64,000 nt of DNA, taken from positions 124,001 through 188,000 of the forward strand of contig JASGHE010000001.1 of the NCBI GenBank assembly GCA_047602475.1, in the 5' to 3' direction. The number at the start of each line of letters is the position of its first letter. Within the stretch, counting starts at the first letter, position 1. A program made the position numbers and the translations under genes. This stretch comes from JAEUIE01 sp047602475 (GTDB lineage: Bacteria; Planctomycetota; Planctomycetia; Gemmatales; HRBIN36). The notes below the pieces were generated by a model that worked only from the letters and a program-made list of their open reading frames with translations, had not been told where the DNA came from and searched no databases. Shown here piece by piece: positions 28,114 through 37,171 of the stretch.

Positions 28114-28845
28114 TTACGCAGCTACACTTTCGCTCTGCACTCCACGCCTGACTTCCAGCTTGAACTGATCCCGATCCAGGAACGTCTCAAACGGTCGATG
28201 GCCCGAGATGAGGCTCGCCAGGCGATACCTCCAGGTTTGGCTCATCTTCTTGGGGGTGTTCGCCAGCTTCCTTAACTCTTCCTGATATTGTTCGATCTGT
28301 GTCACCGAGATCGTCGGGTACTCCGGCCCGAAAGCGATGGCCCAGGTGTTGCTCGGTCTTTTGTTAGGACCCTGTTGGCCGAGGATGCGCTGCGGGAATT
28401 GGTTATCAAGCAATGAATCGAGCGCCTCCGGGGTGAATCGCCAGTAGTCGCTCGGGTGATTGTGAATGCGGAAGTAAAACGGCGTCGAGAGGATCATCAC
28501 ACCATCAGGCCGCAGGATGCGCTTCAGCTCAGCCATCCCCAGCCAGAATCGGCGGACGTGTTCCAGGGTGCTCAGGGCCACAACCGTGCCTACCGATCGG
28601 CTCGCCATCGTCAGGCGTTCGACGTTCTCGACCCGATCGACCCCCGGCCCGGCCCGCATGTCGATGCCTACATAAGGCTGCCCGTCGAAGAGTTGCCGCA
28701 GGTCAATGAGTTGTTCCTGTCCCGGCACGTGGTACGAACCCACTTCAACAACAGGGGCAGGCATCCTAAAGGTACGAACGGTAGCTTCGATCATACCACG
28801 AAGAAACGGAGTCATCCTTGACACCTGCACGATAGGGGAAGGCAA
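28114..28845 (-). CDS. SAM-dependent methyltransferase-like protein
   Basis: A 243-residue protein of the Methyltransf_11 type. The core includes VVEVGSYHVPGQEQLIDLR, YVGIDMRAGPGVD, VVALSTLEHVRRFW, and ILRPDGVMILSTPFYFRIHNHPSDYWRFTPEAL. The last motif is typical of methyltransferases found in surface polysaccharide clusters. The gene stands alone; the repeat element lies directly beyond its 3' end. The substrate is unknown. Confidence 0.82.
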   Translation of the reverse strand: MPSPIVQVSRMTPFLRGMIEATVRTFRMPAPVVEVGSYHVPGQEQLIDLRQLFDGQPYVGIDMRAGPGVDRVENVERLTMASRSVGTVVALSTLEHVRRFWLGMAELKRILRPDGVMILSTPFYFRIHNHPSDYWRFTPEALDSLLDNQFPQRILGQQGPNKRPSNTWAIAFGPEYPTISVTQIEQYQEELRKLANTPKKMSQTWRYRLASLISGHRPFETFLDRDQFKLEVRRGVQSESVAA

Positions 28846-28900
28846 GAGTCTAACGGTCGGCCATATAGAAAGTCAACAGGGGTTGCCGTTAAACGAAACA

Positions 28901-28927
28901 ACCCACGAAGGTTGGGCCTTCGTGGGT
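28901..28927 (-). terminator. Terminator of the coiled-coil operon
   Basis: A perfect 11-bp stem (ACCCACGAAGG and complement) with loop TTGGG, followed on the minus strand by TTGTTTCGTTT. It lies about 22 bp past the last gene of the minus-strand operon. Confidence 0.75.
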
Positions 28928-28948
28928 CAAATAGTTTCCTTGGAACAA

Positions 28949-29113
28949 TTACCCCTTGGTGGGAGTAGTTACCAGTCCACCGCCTGGCGGCGTGATCGAC
29001 GGATATCGCTTGATATCGTAGTAGAGCAGCACACAGGAAACGATCATGGCCACCAGCGAGATCGTCAGCAGCACTGTGTAGGAATCATTCGTGGGTCGGG
29101 CTTTCTCTGCCAT
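28949..29113 (-). CDS. Small single-pass membrane protein (54 aa), unknown
   Basis: A 54-residue open frame starting MAEKARPTNDSYTVLL, with one membrane helix (about 13-32, TVLLTISLVAMIVSCVLLYY), then a basic DIKRYPS motif and a Pro/Gly-rich tail ending TTPTKG. GGGGAG lies 8 bases before the ATG, and a terminator follows. It is the last gene of the coiled-coil operon, 39 bp after its neighbour. The clear ribosome site, helix and position argue that it is real. No family is recognised. Confidence 0.7.
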   Translation of the reverse strand: MAEKARPTNDSYTVLLTISLVAMIVSCVLLYYDIKRYPSITPPGGGLVTTPTKG

Positions 29114-29152
29114 GGCTTGGTCTCCCCTCTGATCGGACTCTTGTTTCTGTTG

Positions 29153-30055
29153 TTAGCGGCCGACACCGGTAGGCAATATGCTGCTGCCCACGAGATCACC
29201 CTTGACTACGGTTACTTTGCGGTTGGCAGGCAGCACAATCATGCCGACGGCTTCGTGATTGTTGACCTGGACAATTCGAATACGGCCAACCCATTCAGCC
29301 TTGGGATTGAGCCGGTAGATTTCGAGAGTCTGGTTCTTGGCCAGGCCGTGGTCACTACCCTTGTTTAAGCTGATGTAGGCGCCGTCAGCAGTAACCGCCG
29401 TCACCACGCCCTGTACATCGGTGGGCGGAGGCTGAGGTTTACCGGCGTCGGCTGCTGTTTGTTTCTGCATGTTCTTTTCGAGGTTGTTCTCGATCTCACG
29501 CCCCAGACGTGCGATTTCGCGCTCGGTCTCATCCAGGCGGGCACGAGTGGTATCCCGTTCAATTTGAGCGGCAACTCTCTGATTCTTCTCGCTGGTCAAC
29601 TTCTGAATCAGATCGGCCCGGGTGATCTCAGCCTGTTTGAGACGTTCGGAAAGTTCCAGGTTTTCCTTAACCCGCTTCTCGTTGTCAGACTGAATGGTAG
29701 AGATAACCACCTGGTTTTGAGCCAGCTTGGTGACAGCCAGATCTTTGGCGTTCTCCGCCACGCTGGCCTTGTTGGTCAGTTCGGTGATCTGGGTTTCATG
29801 ACGTGCCTTAGTCTCTGCCAATTCCTTACCCAAAGCAATGTTTTGCGAGAGCAGGGAGGCAATTTCTTCCTGCTTGGCTTTCAGATCATCGACGTAATTC
29901 TTCTGTCCCGCTTCGAGCTGCTTGACACGTTCGTACCAGCTCATGTTCTTGTTGCGCGGATCTTTATTGGTGTTGTTAATGATGATGGCAAAGCCCAGAA
30001 ACAACAGGCTGAATACGAAGATGAGGAAGGTCAGAATCTTTCCAATAATCGTCAT
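29153..30055 (-). CDS. Membrane-anchored coiled-coil protein with MreC-like beta domain
   Basis: A 300-residue protein. An N-terminal membrane helix (about 5-26) is followed by a short conserved-looking block (NKDPRNKNMSWYERVKQLE), a long coiled coil (about 45-195, rich in E/K/Q heptads), a Pro-rich linker, and a C-terminal beta domain (about 215-298). That domain reads GVVTAVTADGAYISLNKGSD, then HGLAKNQTLEIYRL and EWVGRIRIVQV, which recalls the GSxxGVxxGxxV pattern of MreC. The layout of helix, coiled coil and beta domain also matches MreC, but the similarity is only suggestive. It is part of a four-gene minus-strand operon. Confidence 0.8.
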   Translation of the reverse strand: MTIIGKILTFLIFVFSLLFLGFAIIINNTNKDPRNKNMSWYERVKQLEAGQKNYVDDLKAKQEEIASLLSQNIALGKELAETKARHETQITELTNKASVAENAKDLAVTKLAQNQVVISTIQSDNEKRVKENLELSERLKQAEITRADLIQKLTSEKNQRVAAQIERDTTRARLDETEREIARLGREIENNLEKNMQKQTAADAGKPQPPPTDVQGVVTAVTADGAYISLNKGSDHGLAKNQTLEIYRLNPKAEWVGRIRIVQVNNHEAVGMIVLPANRKVTVVKGDLVGSSILPTGVGR

Positions 30056-30193
30056 GGCTTACTTCCCCCGTGCGGCCAGCAGTACGGCTGGCCTCGTCCG
30101 AATCCCGCGCTTCTATGCCACGGCTTAAACGCTCTGTCAAGCCCGATGCATCCGCTGGATTCTTGCCCCGTCTTACCAATCTGATAGAGAAGA

Positions 30194-30215
30194 GCGTGGC
30201 TTTCCGCCACCACGC
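30194..30215 (-). other. Hairpin in the 216-bp gap inside the coiled-coil operon
   Basis: GCGTGG and CCACGC can pair around a 10-nt loop, followed on the minus strand by TCTTCTCT. It lies between the second and third genes and could act as a partial terminator or processing site, lowering or separating expression of the downstream genes. Confidence 0.35.
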
Positions 30216-30271
30216 CCATTCTTCCTAAATTACAACACTCACTCGCTCAGGCGTCAACAGCTTTTGGCACA

Positions 30272-30904
30272 TTATTGGATGCCGAGTTCGCTGGCCCGCT
30301 TCTTCAATCCTTCAAATCGTTGCTGCAGGTTCTGGAGACGAATTGCGGCGTTGTACATGTCAGGCTGCATCGCATCAGTGCGTTTTTCGGCTTCTTCCTT
30401 AGCAACCTGCAATTGAGAGATCGTGTCTCGATAGCTTCGCTGTCCTTCACGGGCACGGGCATCATCCGGTGTCATGATCAAACGTAACCCATTGCCCGTT
30501 TCTTTTTCAACTCGAAGCTTATCACGGAGTGACTGCAACTCATTGACCAGGTTGATACGTACTTGGATATCAGCTGGTAGATCAGCATCGATCTTTTTGA
30601 TTTGTTTCTCCAAATCGTCAGCATCTTTTAGTGCTTCGGCAACGGTTTTGTCTTTATTGGCTGCGATTTCGTCCGGGCCACGGGCTATTTTCGTATCACG
30701 AGCAGCCACTTTGCCCAAAAGGGCTTCCAACTGACCCATTTCGGTGGCTTGGGCTCGTCGAAGTGTCGCGGTCTCTGAATTCAACTGTTTGGCAAGCGCA
30801 TCGAAATCGGTACGATCCGCCACTGCCCACAGGGAAATACCCAGACCAGTGATACTCAAGATCACGATGAGATAAACCAGATTCTTGCCGATGGTGGTTA
30901 GCAT
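30272..30904 (-). CDS. Membrane-anchored coiled-coil protein, unknown
   Basis: A 210-residue protein with an N-terminal membrane helix (about 8-28, NLVYLIVILSITGLGISLWAV) and an otherwise helical, charged body with long coiled-coil stretches (about 30-130 and 160-205). No domain is recognised. The gene starts 17 bp after the end of the 299-residue protein gene upstream and shares its design of one helix plus coiled coil, so the proteins probably work together at the membrane. Confidence 0.78.
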   Translation of the reverse strand: MLTTIGKNLVYLIVILSITGLGISLWAVADRTDFDALAKQLNSETATLRRAQATEMGQLEALLGKVAARDTKIARGPDEIAANKDKTVAEALKDADDLEKQIKKIDADLPADIQVRINLVNELQSLRDKLRVEKETGNGLRLIMTPDDARAREGQRSYRDTISQLQVAKEEAEKRTDAMQPDMYNAAIRLQNLQQRFEGLKKRASELGIQ

Positions 30905-30921
30905 GTTCAGTGTTCCTCGGC

Positions 30922-31821
30922 TTATTTGTCTTCTTTGCCTTTGATCGAATCAACGAGTTTTTCGTTGTTCGCTGCCGTCTGGGTCGTTTTCTGCTGAATC
31001 TCTTCGTACAGCCGCTTCTTGTCGGCCTCTCGCCCCAAAGCCAACGTCAGGCCGGCCAGGGCTTCTTCGATATCAGCTTCGAGCTTGGTTATTTCGCGTC
31101 GCTTTTCGAGATTCTCGAACTCAGCTTGGCGGAGTAGCTCTTTTTCAACGTCACGCCGCTTCGTCAGTTCTTCTACTTCCGTTTTTACCCGGGCCTGCTG
31201 AGCCTGGGCATCCGCCAGCCTGGCACGAGCAAAGTAGAGTTTGGCGCCGGCTTCACGAGTTTCAAGTTCCAATTGCGGATACTGTTGCTGTATGGCGGCG
31301 CGGACGAGCTTGGTGAATCCGGCCGGCCCCAACTTTTGGGCCCAGGCAGCGACTTCAGGATCGTCAGGTTTCAGCAATTTACTGGGCGGGGTCTTTTTCC
31401 TGGCATCAGCATCATCAATCACCGTGAAGCTGCGTTTCTCGCCATCCTTCTTCACTGTTGTTCGTTCCCCGGTGCTCCAGAACAGCGAAGCAATTTCTTG
31501 ACGAATACCTTCGTCGCTCTTCATCCGTTCTTGGTCAGTATCAGGGCCCTTCAGGCTGGCCAATGCCGCAGCACGAACCTCGGGATCGAGTGCCATGAAA
31601 GTGTTCGCATCGACGCTGATTCTGCTCTTGAGAATGTCTTTCTGAGCAACTGGCAGTTCATTCGACCAGTTGGCCACCTGAACTCCATCACGATTGCGTT
31701 CCAGGCCGCGGACATAGGCCGTCCAAGCTGCCCGGGCATAAGCGCTCTGCCCCGCCAGGTAGAACATGGCGATAGCCACAATGATATTCAGGCTGGCCAG
31801 TACAATCTGTGCAATCGTCAT
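30922..31821 (-). CDS. Membrane-anchored coiled-coil protein, first gene of the operon
   Basis: A 299-residue protein. The N-terminal membrane helix (about 4-23) is followed by a globular region (about 25-180) containing AWTAYVRGLERNRDGVQV and a kinked charged segment, then an extended coiled coil (about 185-290). No known family is visible. It begins the minus-strand run of four genes. The 278 bp upstream hold no gene and probably contain the promoter. Confidence 0.78.
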   Translation of the reverse strand: MTIAQIVLASLNIIVAIAMFYLAGQSAYARAAWTAYVRGLERNRDGVQVANWSNELPVAQKDILKSRISVDANTFMALDPEVRAAALASLKGPDTDQERMKSDEGIRQEIASLFWSTGERTTVKKDGEKRSFTVIDDADARKKTPPSKLLKPDDPEVAAWAQKLGPAGFTKLVRAAIQQQYPQLELETREAGAKLYFARARLADAQAQQARVKTEVEELTKRRDVEKELLRQAEFENLEKRREITKLEADIEEALAGLTLALGREADKKRLYEEIQQKTTQTAANNEKLVDSIKGKEDK

Positions 31822-32099
31822 GGGCTAATCTCCCCTGCCCCAAGCGCAAAGTCCCCATTGGACTGATCTAGATAACTAGTTTACCCTATCTGGGACATGG
31901 TCAAAGAGGAAACAGACAGGGAAAGGCGGAAAAGTCAGCCAAACAGGGCCGTTTGTAAGGGACAATCTAAGCCTGTTGCGCCTTGGCATACGTTCTCAAT
32001 GATAGCGCAAGTCAATGGCTTGCTCAAGGAGCAGGCACATCATTTATTCCTAATAGCGATTCGCTTGATGGAAATGCAAAACAACAGTTCTCACATACT

Positions 32100-35000
32100 T
32101 CAAAAGGCATGCTGAAGCCCAAACCAGAATTGAACCGAATCATTCTGATTCACAGCCTTGGCCAGGTCCAAACGGACGGTGGTTCTTTCGATAAAGCCTA
32201 ACCAACCTAGATCAAACCGCAGCCCGGCACCGAATGAATGAACTACACCTCCGTTGGAGTTATTGTTTAGATAGATTTCACCCACATCATAGAACAGCGC
32301 GAGATAGAGATTTTTCATAACACCGACACGATAGCAAAAATCGACATCGGAGTTCTTCCAGATAGGCAGCCGCCATTCAATAGAGCCGACCCATCCCATA
32401 TCGCCTTCCAGCGTATCACGAGCCAAGCCTCGTACCATATTTGCCCCGCCCAGTTGGAAGAAATAGCCATTGGTGGGGAAGCCTTTACCACCCCAGGCCC
32501 TGAAAGCCCACTTGGTATCGGACAGGTACCCTAGTCCTTCAGGCGTCGACTTCACCAGGACCGCTTCACCCTGCACCAGATCATACCAGGAATAGGTGCC
32601 AAAGATCGGCAGGCCGTATTCAAAGTTAAAATTGAGCCGGTAACCACCTTCAGGATCCCAGTAGGGAGTCAGGTAATTCTGCGTCCAAAAGAAACCTACG
32701 CCGGCCATGTTGTTGAAACCTTCAACACCCGGCGGAACGTAACGGCCTTTACCTGAGCCATCTGCAACGGACGTCATTCGGGCATAGCCTTCGACATATT
32801 CAATCGGATTCAAATACAGACTGGGTGTTTCATTGATGATGTAGCGACTATAGAGGCGAGCACGATCTCGCAGCAGATTTGCCCAGTCTGTGGTTAAGCT
32901 ATGGTCATACTGCGCCCCCAGTTCCATTTTCGTATCCGGGTAGTGCTGAAAGATCAAATCGGCGCCGGCCACCAAGTCCTGGTTGTAGGCATTCCAGGCA
33001 ACGTAGCCGCCACCCTGGAAGGTCTGCAATCGGAACAGATCAGCTCGAACACCGGCATACGCCTGCTGTCCAAACTGGGGCCGGCTCAGACCCAGCCAAG
33101 GCCCCGCTGTGATGTTCCATCGATCGTACGATGTCGTGATGTCAGTCTCATCGAGCGGCGTCAGAAGCGGTGTCAGCCTGATATCCGGCTCGAGTTTCCA
33201 ATGATTATTCGCCGGGTTCTTGTCAAGCTGCACCTGATCGGGATCAATGCTGATCTGCACCGGTTCGCTTGGCAAATCGACCACTATGGTCATCCCTTTA
33301 CCGTCCGGATCGGTGGTATATTGCAGGGGCACGATGCCATTGGCCTTGGCCATCGCTTCCGTTTCCAACGGTGACGGCAAGTTCCATGACGCAAACGCTG
33401 TCCCTGTAGATTGAGTAGCTGGAATGCCGGCCAGGTTCATTCCAGGCAACGTCTCACCAGGGCGAACGGGAATGCGAAGGGTATACGATTCATCACCTTT
33501 GAACTTGAACCCCAGATAGGTTGGTTCGGTGAACTCAGCTAATTGCCTGACATTGATCTTGGCCCGGAAGGAGCCCTTACTGCCTTCCCCCTTCTCCATC
33601 GAGACGTTGCTCACCGACCAGTCGCTTCCACCCACGCCATAGAACCATTTGTCGAAGAACTCTTTCCAACTGCGTCCGGTGTAGGTTTCAAGCTCACTTT
33701 GAAAATCAGCAACGAAGAGAATGCGGAACTGGTACTTGGCATACAGCATTCGCATGAAGTCAAAAAGGGCTTCTTCGCCAATGCGTTCCTCGATCATATT
33801 GAATATCTTGGCCCCTCGATCATAGGTCATGCTAAAAAGGGTGATGACATTGCCGAACTTCTCCATTTCTTGAATGGTCGCTGTCTCTTCCTTGCGAGCA
33901 AGTGTTCCGTAGAGGCCGTAGAAGCGATAATCCTCGTGCTTGACGTTAGGCAGCCAGCTTTGACCGGCAGGATATTGCAGAAGCTTCGAGTTACGCCCGA
34001 ACTTCTTCTGCATCACCTTGGCGGTGTAGTAGCAGGCTACCGCTTCATCCATGAAGGTTTCCCGGTACCCATTAGTGCCCACAATGTTGTACCACCATTG
34101 ATGTAGCGTCTCGTGGCTGACCAGGTGATCGATGTAGCGTTCCAGCAGCGGCAAGATATTCATAACCCGACTGTCAATCATCACCAGTCCTGAACACTCG
34201 TTGCCATTCCAGGCGAAGTGGCTTTCAGCGATGCAGAAGTCGCCGAAGGGATAGGGCCCGAACCACCGGTTATAGAGCGGAATTGCCTCACAAGCCACCT
34301 TCAGGCAGCGTCGGGCCATTTCCTTGTGCTCAGGAAGAGCCAGCACCCGCACCCTGGTACGCTCTACCGTTTCAGACCATTCCTGAAAGCGGTTCGAGCA
34401 GACAAAGGAAAACTCACCGGGCGCAGCAACTGGCAATACTCACCAGCTTGGTTCCATCACCCTGCGAACTCTCGCTCAAGATCGTTCCGGTGCAGGCAAG
34501 CTTCTGATCTTCAGGCAAAATCATACGCACGTTGTAGATGCCCGCTTCTTGAAAGAAGGGCTGATGCCAGGCGATAAAGGGCGTGGGCTGCCAGCCCTTT
34601 TCATCGTAGTACGCTAACGCCGGCAAGGCATGCGTGAGATAGGTAATGCCGTCTCGATGGCCCCAACGGCCTTCCTTGTCGGGAAGATCCAGCGTGAAGT
34701 GAACTTCAAGAGTGATGCTCTCGCCCTTCTTCAGAGGCGTCGCCAGAGCTACCTCAAAGGCAGTGTGCAAATCCTTACGCCAGGCGAAGGGTATGGAGCG
34801 TCTGACTCCCCTTTCATCGTTGGTGAACACGGCCTGTACATTCAGCCGTTCGCCAACCCAATCAATGCCATCGCTCGGATTGGATCGCAGCAATTCAAGC
34901 GTCTTGGCCAGCTTGACGCCATCGCCATCGGGAATCTTGTAGCGGGAGTAGGCGTTGAAGACGAGTTCTGCAGCCGGGCGATCATGACGGTTGTAGAACG

Positions 35001-35190
35001 TCACCTTTTCGACGCCCCATAACCGTCTCGTTCGCAGGTCGAGTTTCAGTTCGAGATCGTATTGAGGCAGCCAGGAAGGCACATCGGTCGCTTGCGTTCG
35101 ATCAACAAGCAAGAATATGAGCAACATCGCCAGCCAAAGCCTGGCTGCGTTTGTCATCAGAGTCTTTATTAACTTCCCCCACCGGTCCAT
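32100..35190 (-). pseudogene. M1-type metallopeptidase fused to an outer-membrane beta-barrel, with one apparent frameshift
   Basis: About 1028 residues when one extra base near 34432-34434 is removed. The first 250 residues have a signal sequence and an M1-like N-terminal beta domain (YDLELKLDLRTRRLWGVEKVTFYN). The catalytic part carries HETLH with a Glu exactly 19 residues after the second His (in FMDEAVACYY), fitting HExxH-x18-E. Past about residue 700 the sequence becomes strand-rich with GGANMVRGLARD (resembling the RGF-type motif of Omp85 barrels), EWRLPIW, and a final Phe (GLQHAF). This points to a peptidase displayed on the outer membrane or in the periplasm. The neighbouring genes are unrelated. 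Confidence 0.82.
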
Positions 35191-35473
35191 GCGAGCCCTA
35201 CCCCGTCATCATGATGCACCGTGAACAAGCGGGCTGATACCCTTCCGAGAACTTGTTGTCAATCCATCATCAAATAGCACAGGGCATCCAGGCATTCTGG
35301 GCAGGAAGCATTTCCCGGCACCAACAGAAGCGAAATGTTCGATTATGACATCGATATCATGTGAAAACCTAGTAGTGGAGGTGATGAAGGCCCATGAGAT
35401 TAGTAGCATTCCCAGAACAACACCGTTAGAATGACATAATCATTCCACAAACCCTGTTATCCCGGTTGGAACC

Positions 35474-36682
35474 ATGGCCAGCGAATCGAATGCAGTCGTC
35501 AGCACCAACGAAGACGCCCTGGTTGGCTCCGTTGAAGTGAAAAAGGAAGAGCCGCCCGTCAATAAGCTCTTTCGCATGGTCATGAAATACCAGGGGTCCG
35601 ATTTGCACCTTAAAGTCGGCCAGCCGCCCATGATGCGTCTGCACGGCGTGATCCGCCGTATGGAAATGGCGCCGATGACCCAGGAAAAGATGGAAGAACT
35701 CTTCTTCCCGGTGATGAAGCCTCACTACATCACCACGCTGAAAGAAACAGGCGGAGCCGACTTTGCCTATATCATCGGCGATGATGAATGCCGCTTCCGT
35801 GTCAACCTCTTCTATCAGCGTGGCAAGCTCTCCCTGGTGGCCCGGCGTGTGTCGAGCAATGTTCCATCATTCGAAAAACTCGGGTTAGTCATTCCTGACC
35901 ACGACAAGATTCGCAAGGAAGGCGAACCGACTGTCTTTGAAAAGCTTTGCATGTTGGATCAGGGTCTGGTTCTGCTGGCCGGCGTTACCGGTTCCGGCAA
36001 GTCCACCACGATTGCCGCCATGCTGAACTTCATCAACAAGCGAGAGCCGCTCAATATCGTCACCCTCGAAGACCCCATTGAATACGTCTTTCTTGACGAT
36101 AAATCGGTCATCCACCAGCGTGAAGTCTATCTCGACGTCAAAGACTGGCCCACCGGACTCAAGCACGCTGTCCGACAAGATCCCGACATCATTCTCGTCG
36201 GTGAAATGCGTGACCGGGAAACTTTTGAGGCAGCTATCAACGCCGCCGAAACCGGGCACCTTGTGTTTGGTACGATCCACGCATCGTCCGGTCCTTCAAC
36301 ACTCGGTCGTATCCTCGACTTGTTCCCAGCCGACATGCATCATGCCATCCGACAAGCCCTCGCCTTCAACCTCAAGGCGGTGATCTGCCAGAAACTGCTG
36401 CCCTGCATAAAAGAGGGTAAAGGTCGTGTGCCGACCGTTGAGGTCATGCTCGTCAACCCGATCATCAAGGAACTGATCATCAAAGAGAAGGACAAGCAGA
36501 TTGCCGACGCCATCCGCATTTGCACTCAGGAAGGCATGTGCGATTTCAACGATCACCTCAGACAGCTTGTCATGGCCGGCGAAATCGACAAGTCAGTAGC
36601 TATCGAAGTAGCTCCAAACCCTGAAGCCCTCAAGATGGCTCTCAAAGGCATCAAGGTCATGCAGGCCGGGTTCGTCGGTTAA
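35474..36682 (+). CDS. pilT: Type IV pilus retraction ATPase PilT/PilU
   Basis: A 402-residue hexameric ATPase of the GspE/PilT family that drives pilus disassembly and twitching. The Walker A motif GVTGSGKST is at residues 170-178, followed by the Asp box (TLEDPIEY), Walker B (DIILVGEMRDRETFEAAI), and the His box (GHLVFGTIHASS). The N-terminal extension of about 30 residues is unusual for PilT. No pilus structural gene is near apart from the DUF1559 protein at 19 kb. A phosphoesterase gene follows after 3 bp and is probably co-transcribed. Confidence 0.95.
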   Translation: MASESNAVVSTNEDALVGSVEVKKEEPPVNKLFRMVMKYQGSDLHLKVGQPPMMRLHGVIRRMEMAPMTQEKMEELFFPVMKPHYITTLKETGGADFAYIIGDDECRFRVNLFYQRGKLSLVARRVSSNVPSFEKLGLVIPDHDKIRKEGEPTVFEKLCMLDQGLVLLAGVTGSGKSTTIAAMLNFINKREPLNIVTLEDPIEYVFLDDKSVIHQREVYLDVKDWPTGLKHAVRQDPDIILVGEMRDRETFEAAINAAETGHLVFGTIHASSGPSTLGRILDLFPADMHHAIRQALAFNLKAVICQKLLPCIKEGKGRVPTVEVMLVNPIIKELIIKEKDKQIADAIRICTQEGMCDFNDHLRQLVMAGEIDKSVAIEVAPNPEALKMALKGIKVMQAGFVG

Positions 36683-36685
36683 ATC

Positions 36686-37171
36686 ATGCTCATTGGCATC
36701 ATTTCCGATACCCACGACCGTTCCCTACGTGCCGCTTCAGCTGTCAAGCTGTTGCACGAAGCCTCTGTGGAAGCCATCGTTCATTGTGGCGACATTTGCA
36801 GTCCGGCAATACTGGCACTCTTTGCCGAGACGCCCGTCTACTTTGTTTTAGGGAACAATGATGATGACGCGGAACTGCACCAGGCATCTGAGCTAACAAA
36901 GCATCTCCACTATCTAGGCCAGGGTGGGATTATCGAACTCGGCGGCAAGCGCCTTGGCATCACACATGGGCATTTGCATCGAGTGATATCCGAGTTGCTC
37001 CAGCAGGCTCCCGATTATCTATTCAGCGGTCATTCCCATTGCGCGTCGAACGAAGTGATTCGAGGCGTCCGTTGCATCAACCCAGGCGCCCTCCATCGAG
37101 CTGGTGAATACAGCGTCGCCACGCTGGACCTTAAGACGGATGAACTGCGGTTCCTGCCAGTTCCTTCGTAG
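36686..37171 (+). CDS. YfcE/MJ0936-type metallophosphoesterase
   Basis: A 161-residue calcineurin-like phosphoesterase. Metal ligands are visible in GIISDTHDR, HCGDICSP, LGNNDDD, THGH and SGHSHCASNEVIRG. Members hydrolyse phosphodiesters; the physiological substrate is rarely known. It starts 3 bp after pilT. Its 3' end overlaps the convergent histidine kinase gene by 41 bp. Confidence 0.92.
   Translation: MLIGIISDTHDRSLRAASAVKLLHEASVEAIVHCGDICSPAILALFAETPVYFVLGNNDDDAELHQASELTKHLHYLGQGGIIELGGKRLGITHGHLHRVISELLQQAPDYLFSGHSHCASNEVIRGVRCINPGALHRAGEYSVATLDLKTDELRFLPVPS

Noticed and set aside
35209..35409. Possible 66-residue minus-strand protein before pilT
   Set aside because: It has no ribosome site and no conserved-looking features; the region more likely holds the pilT promoter.
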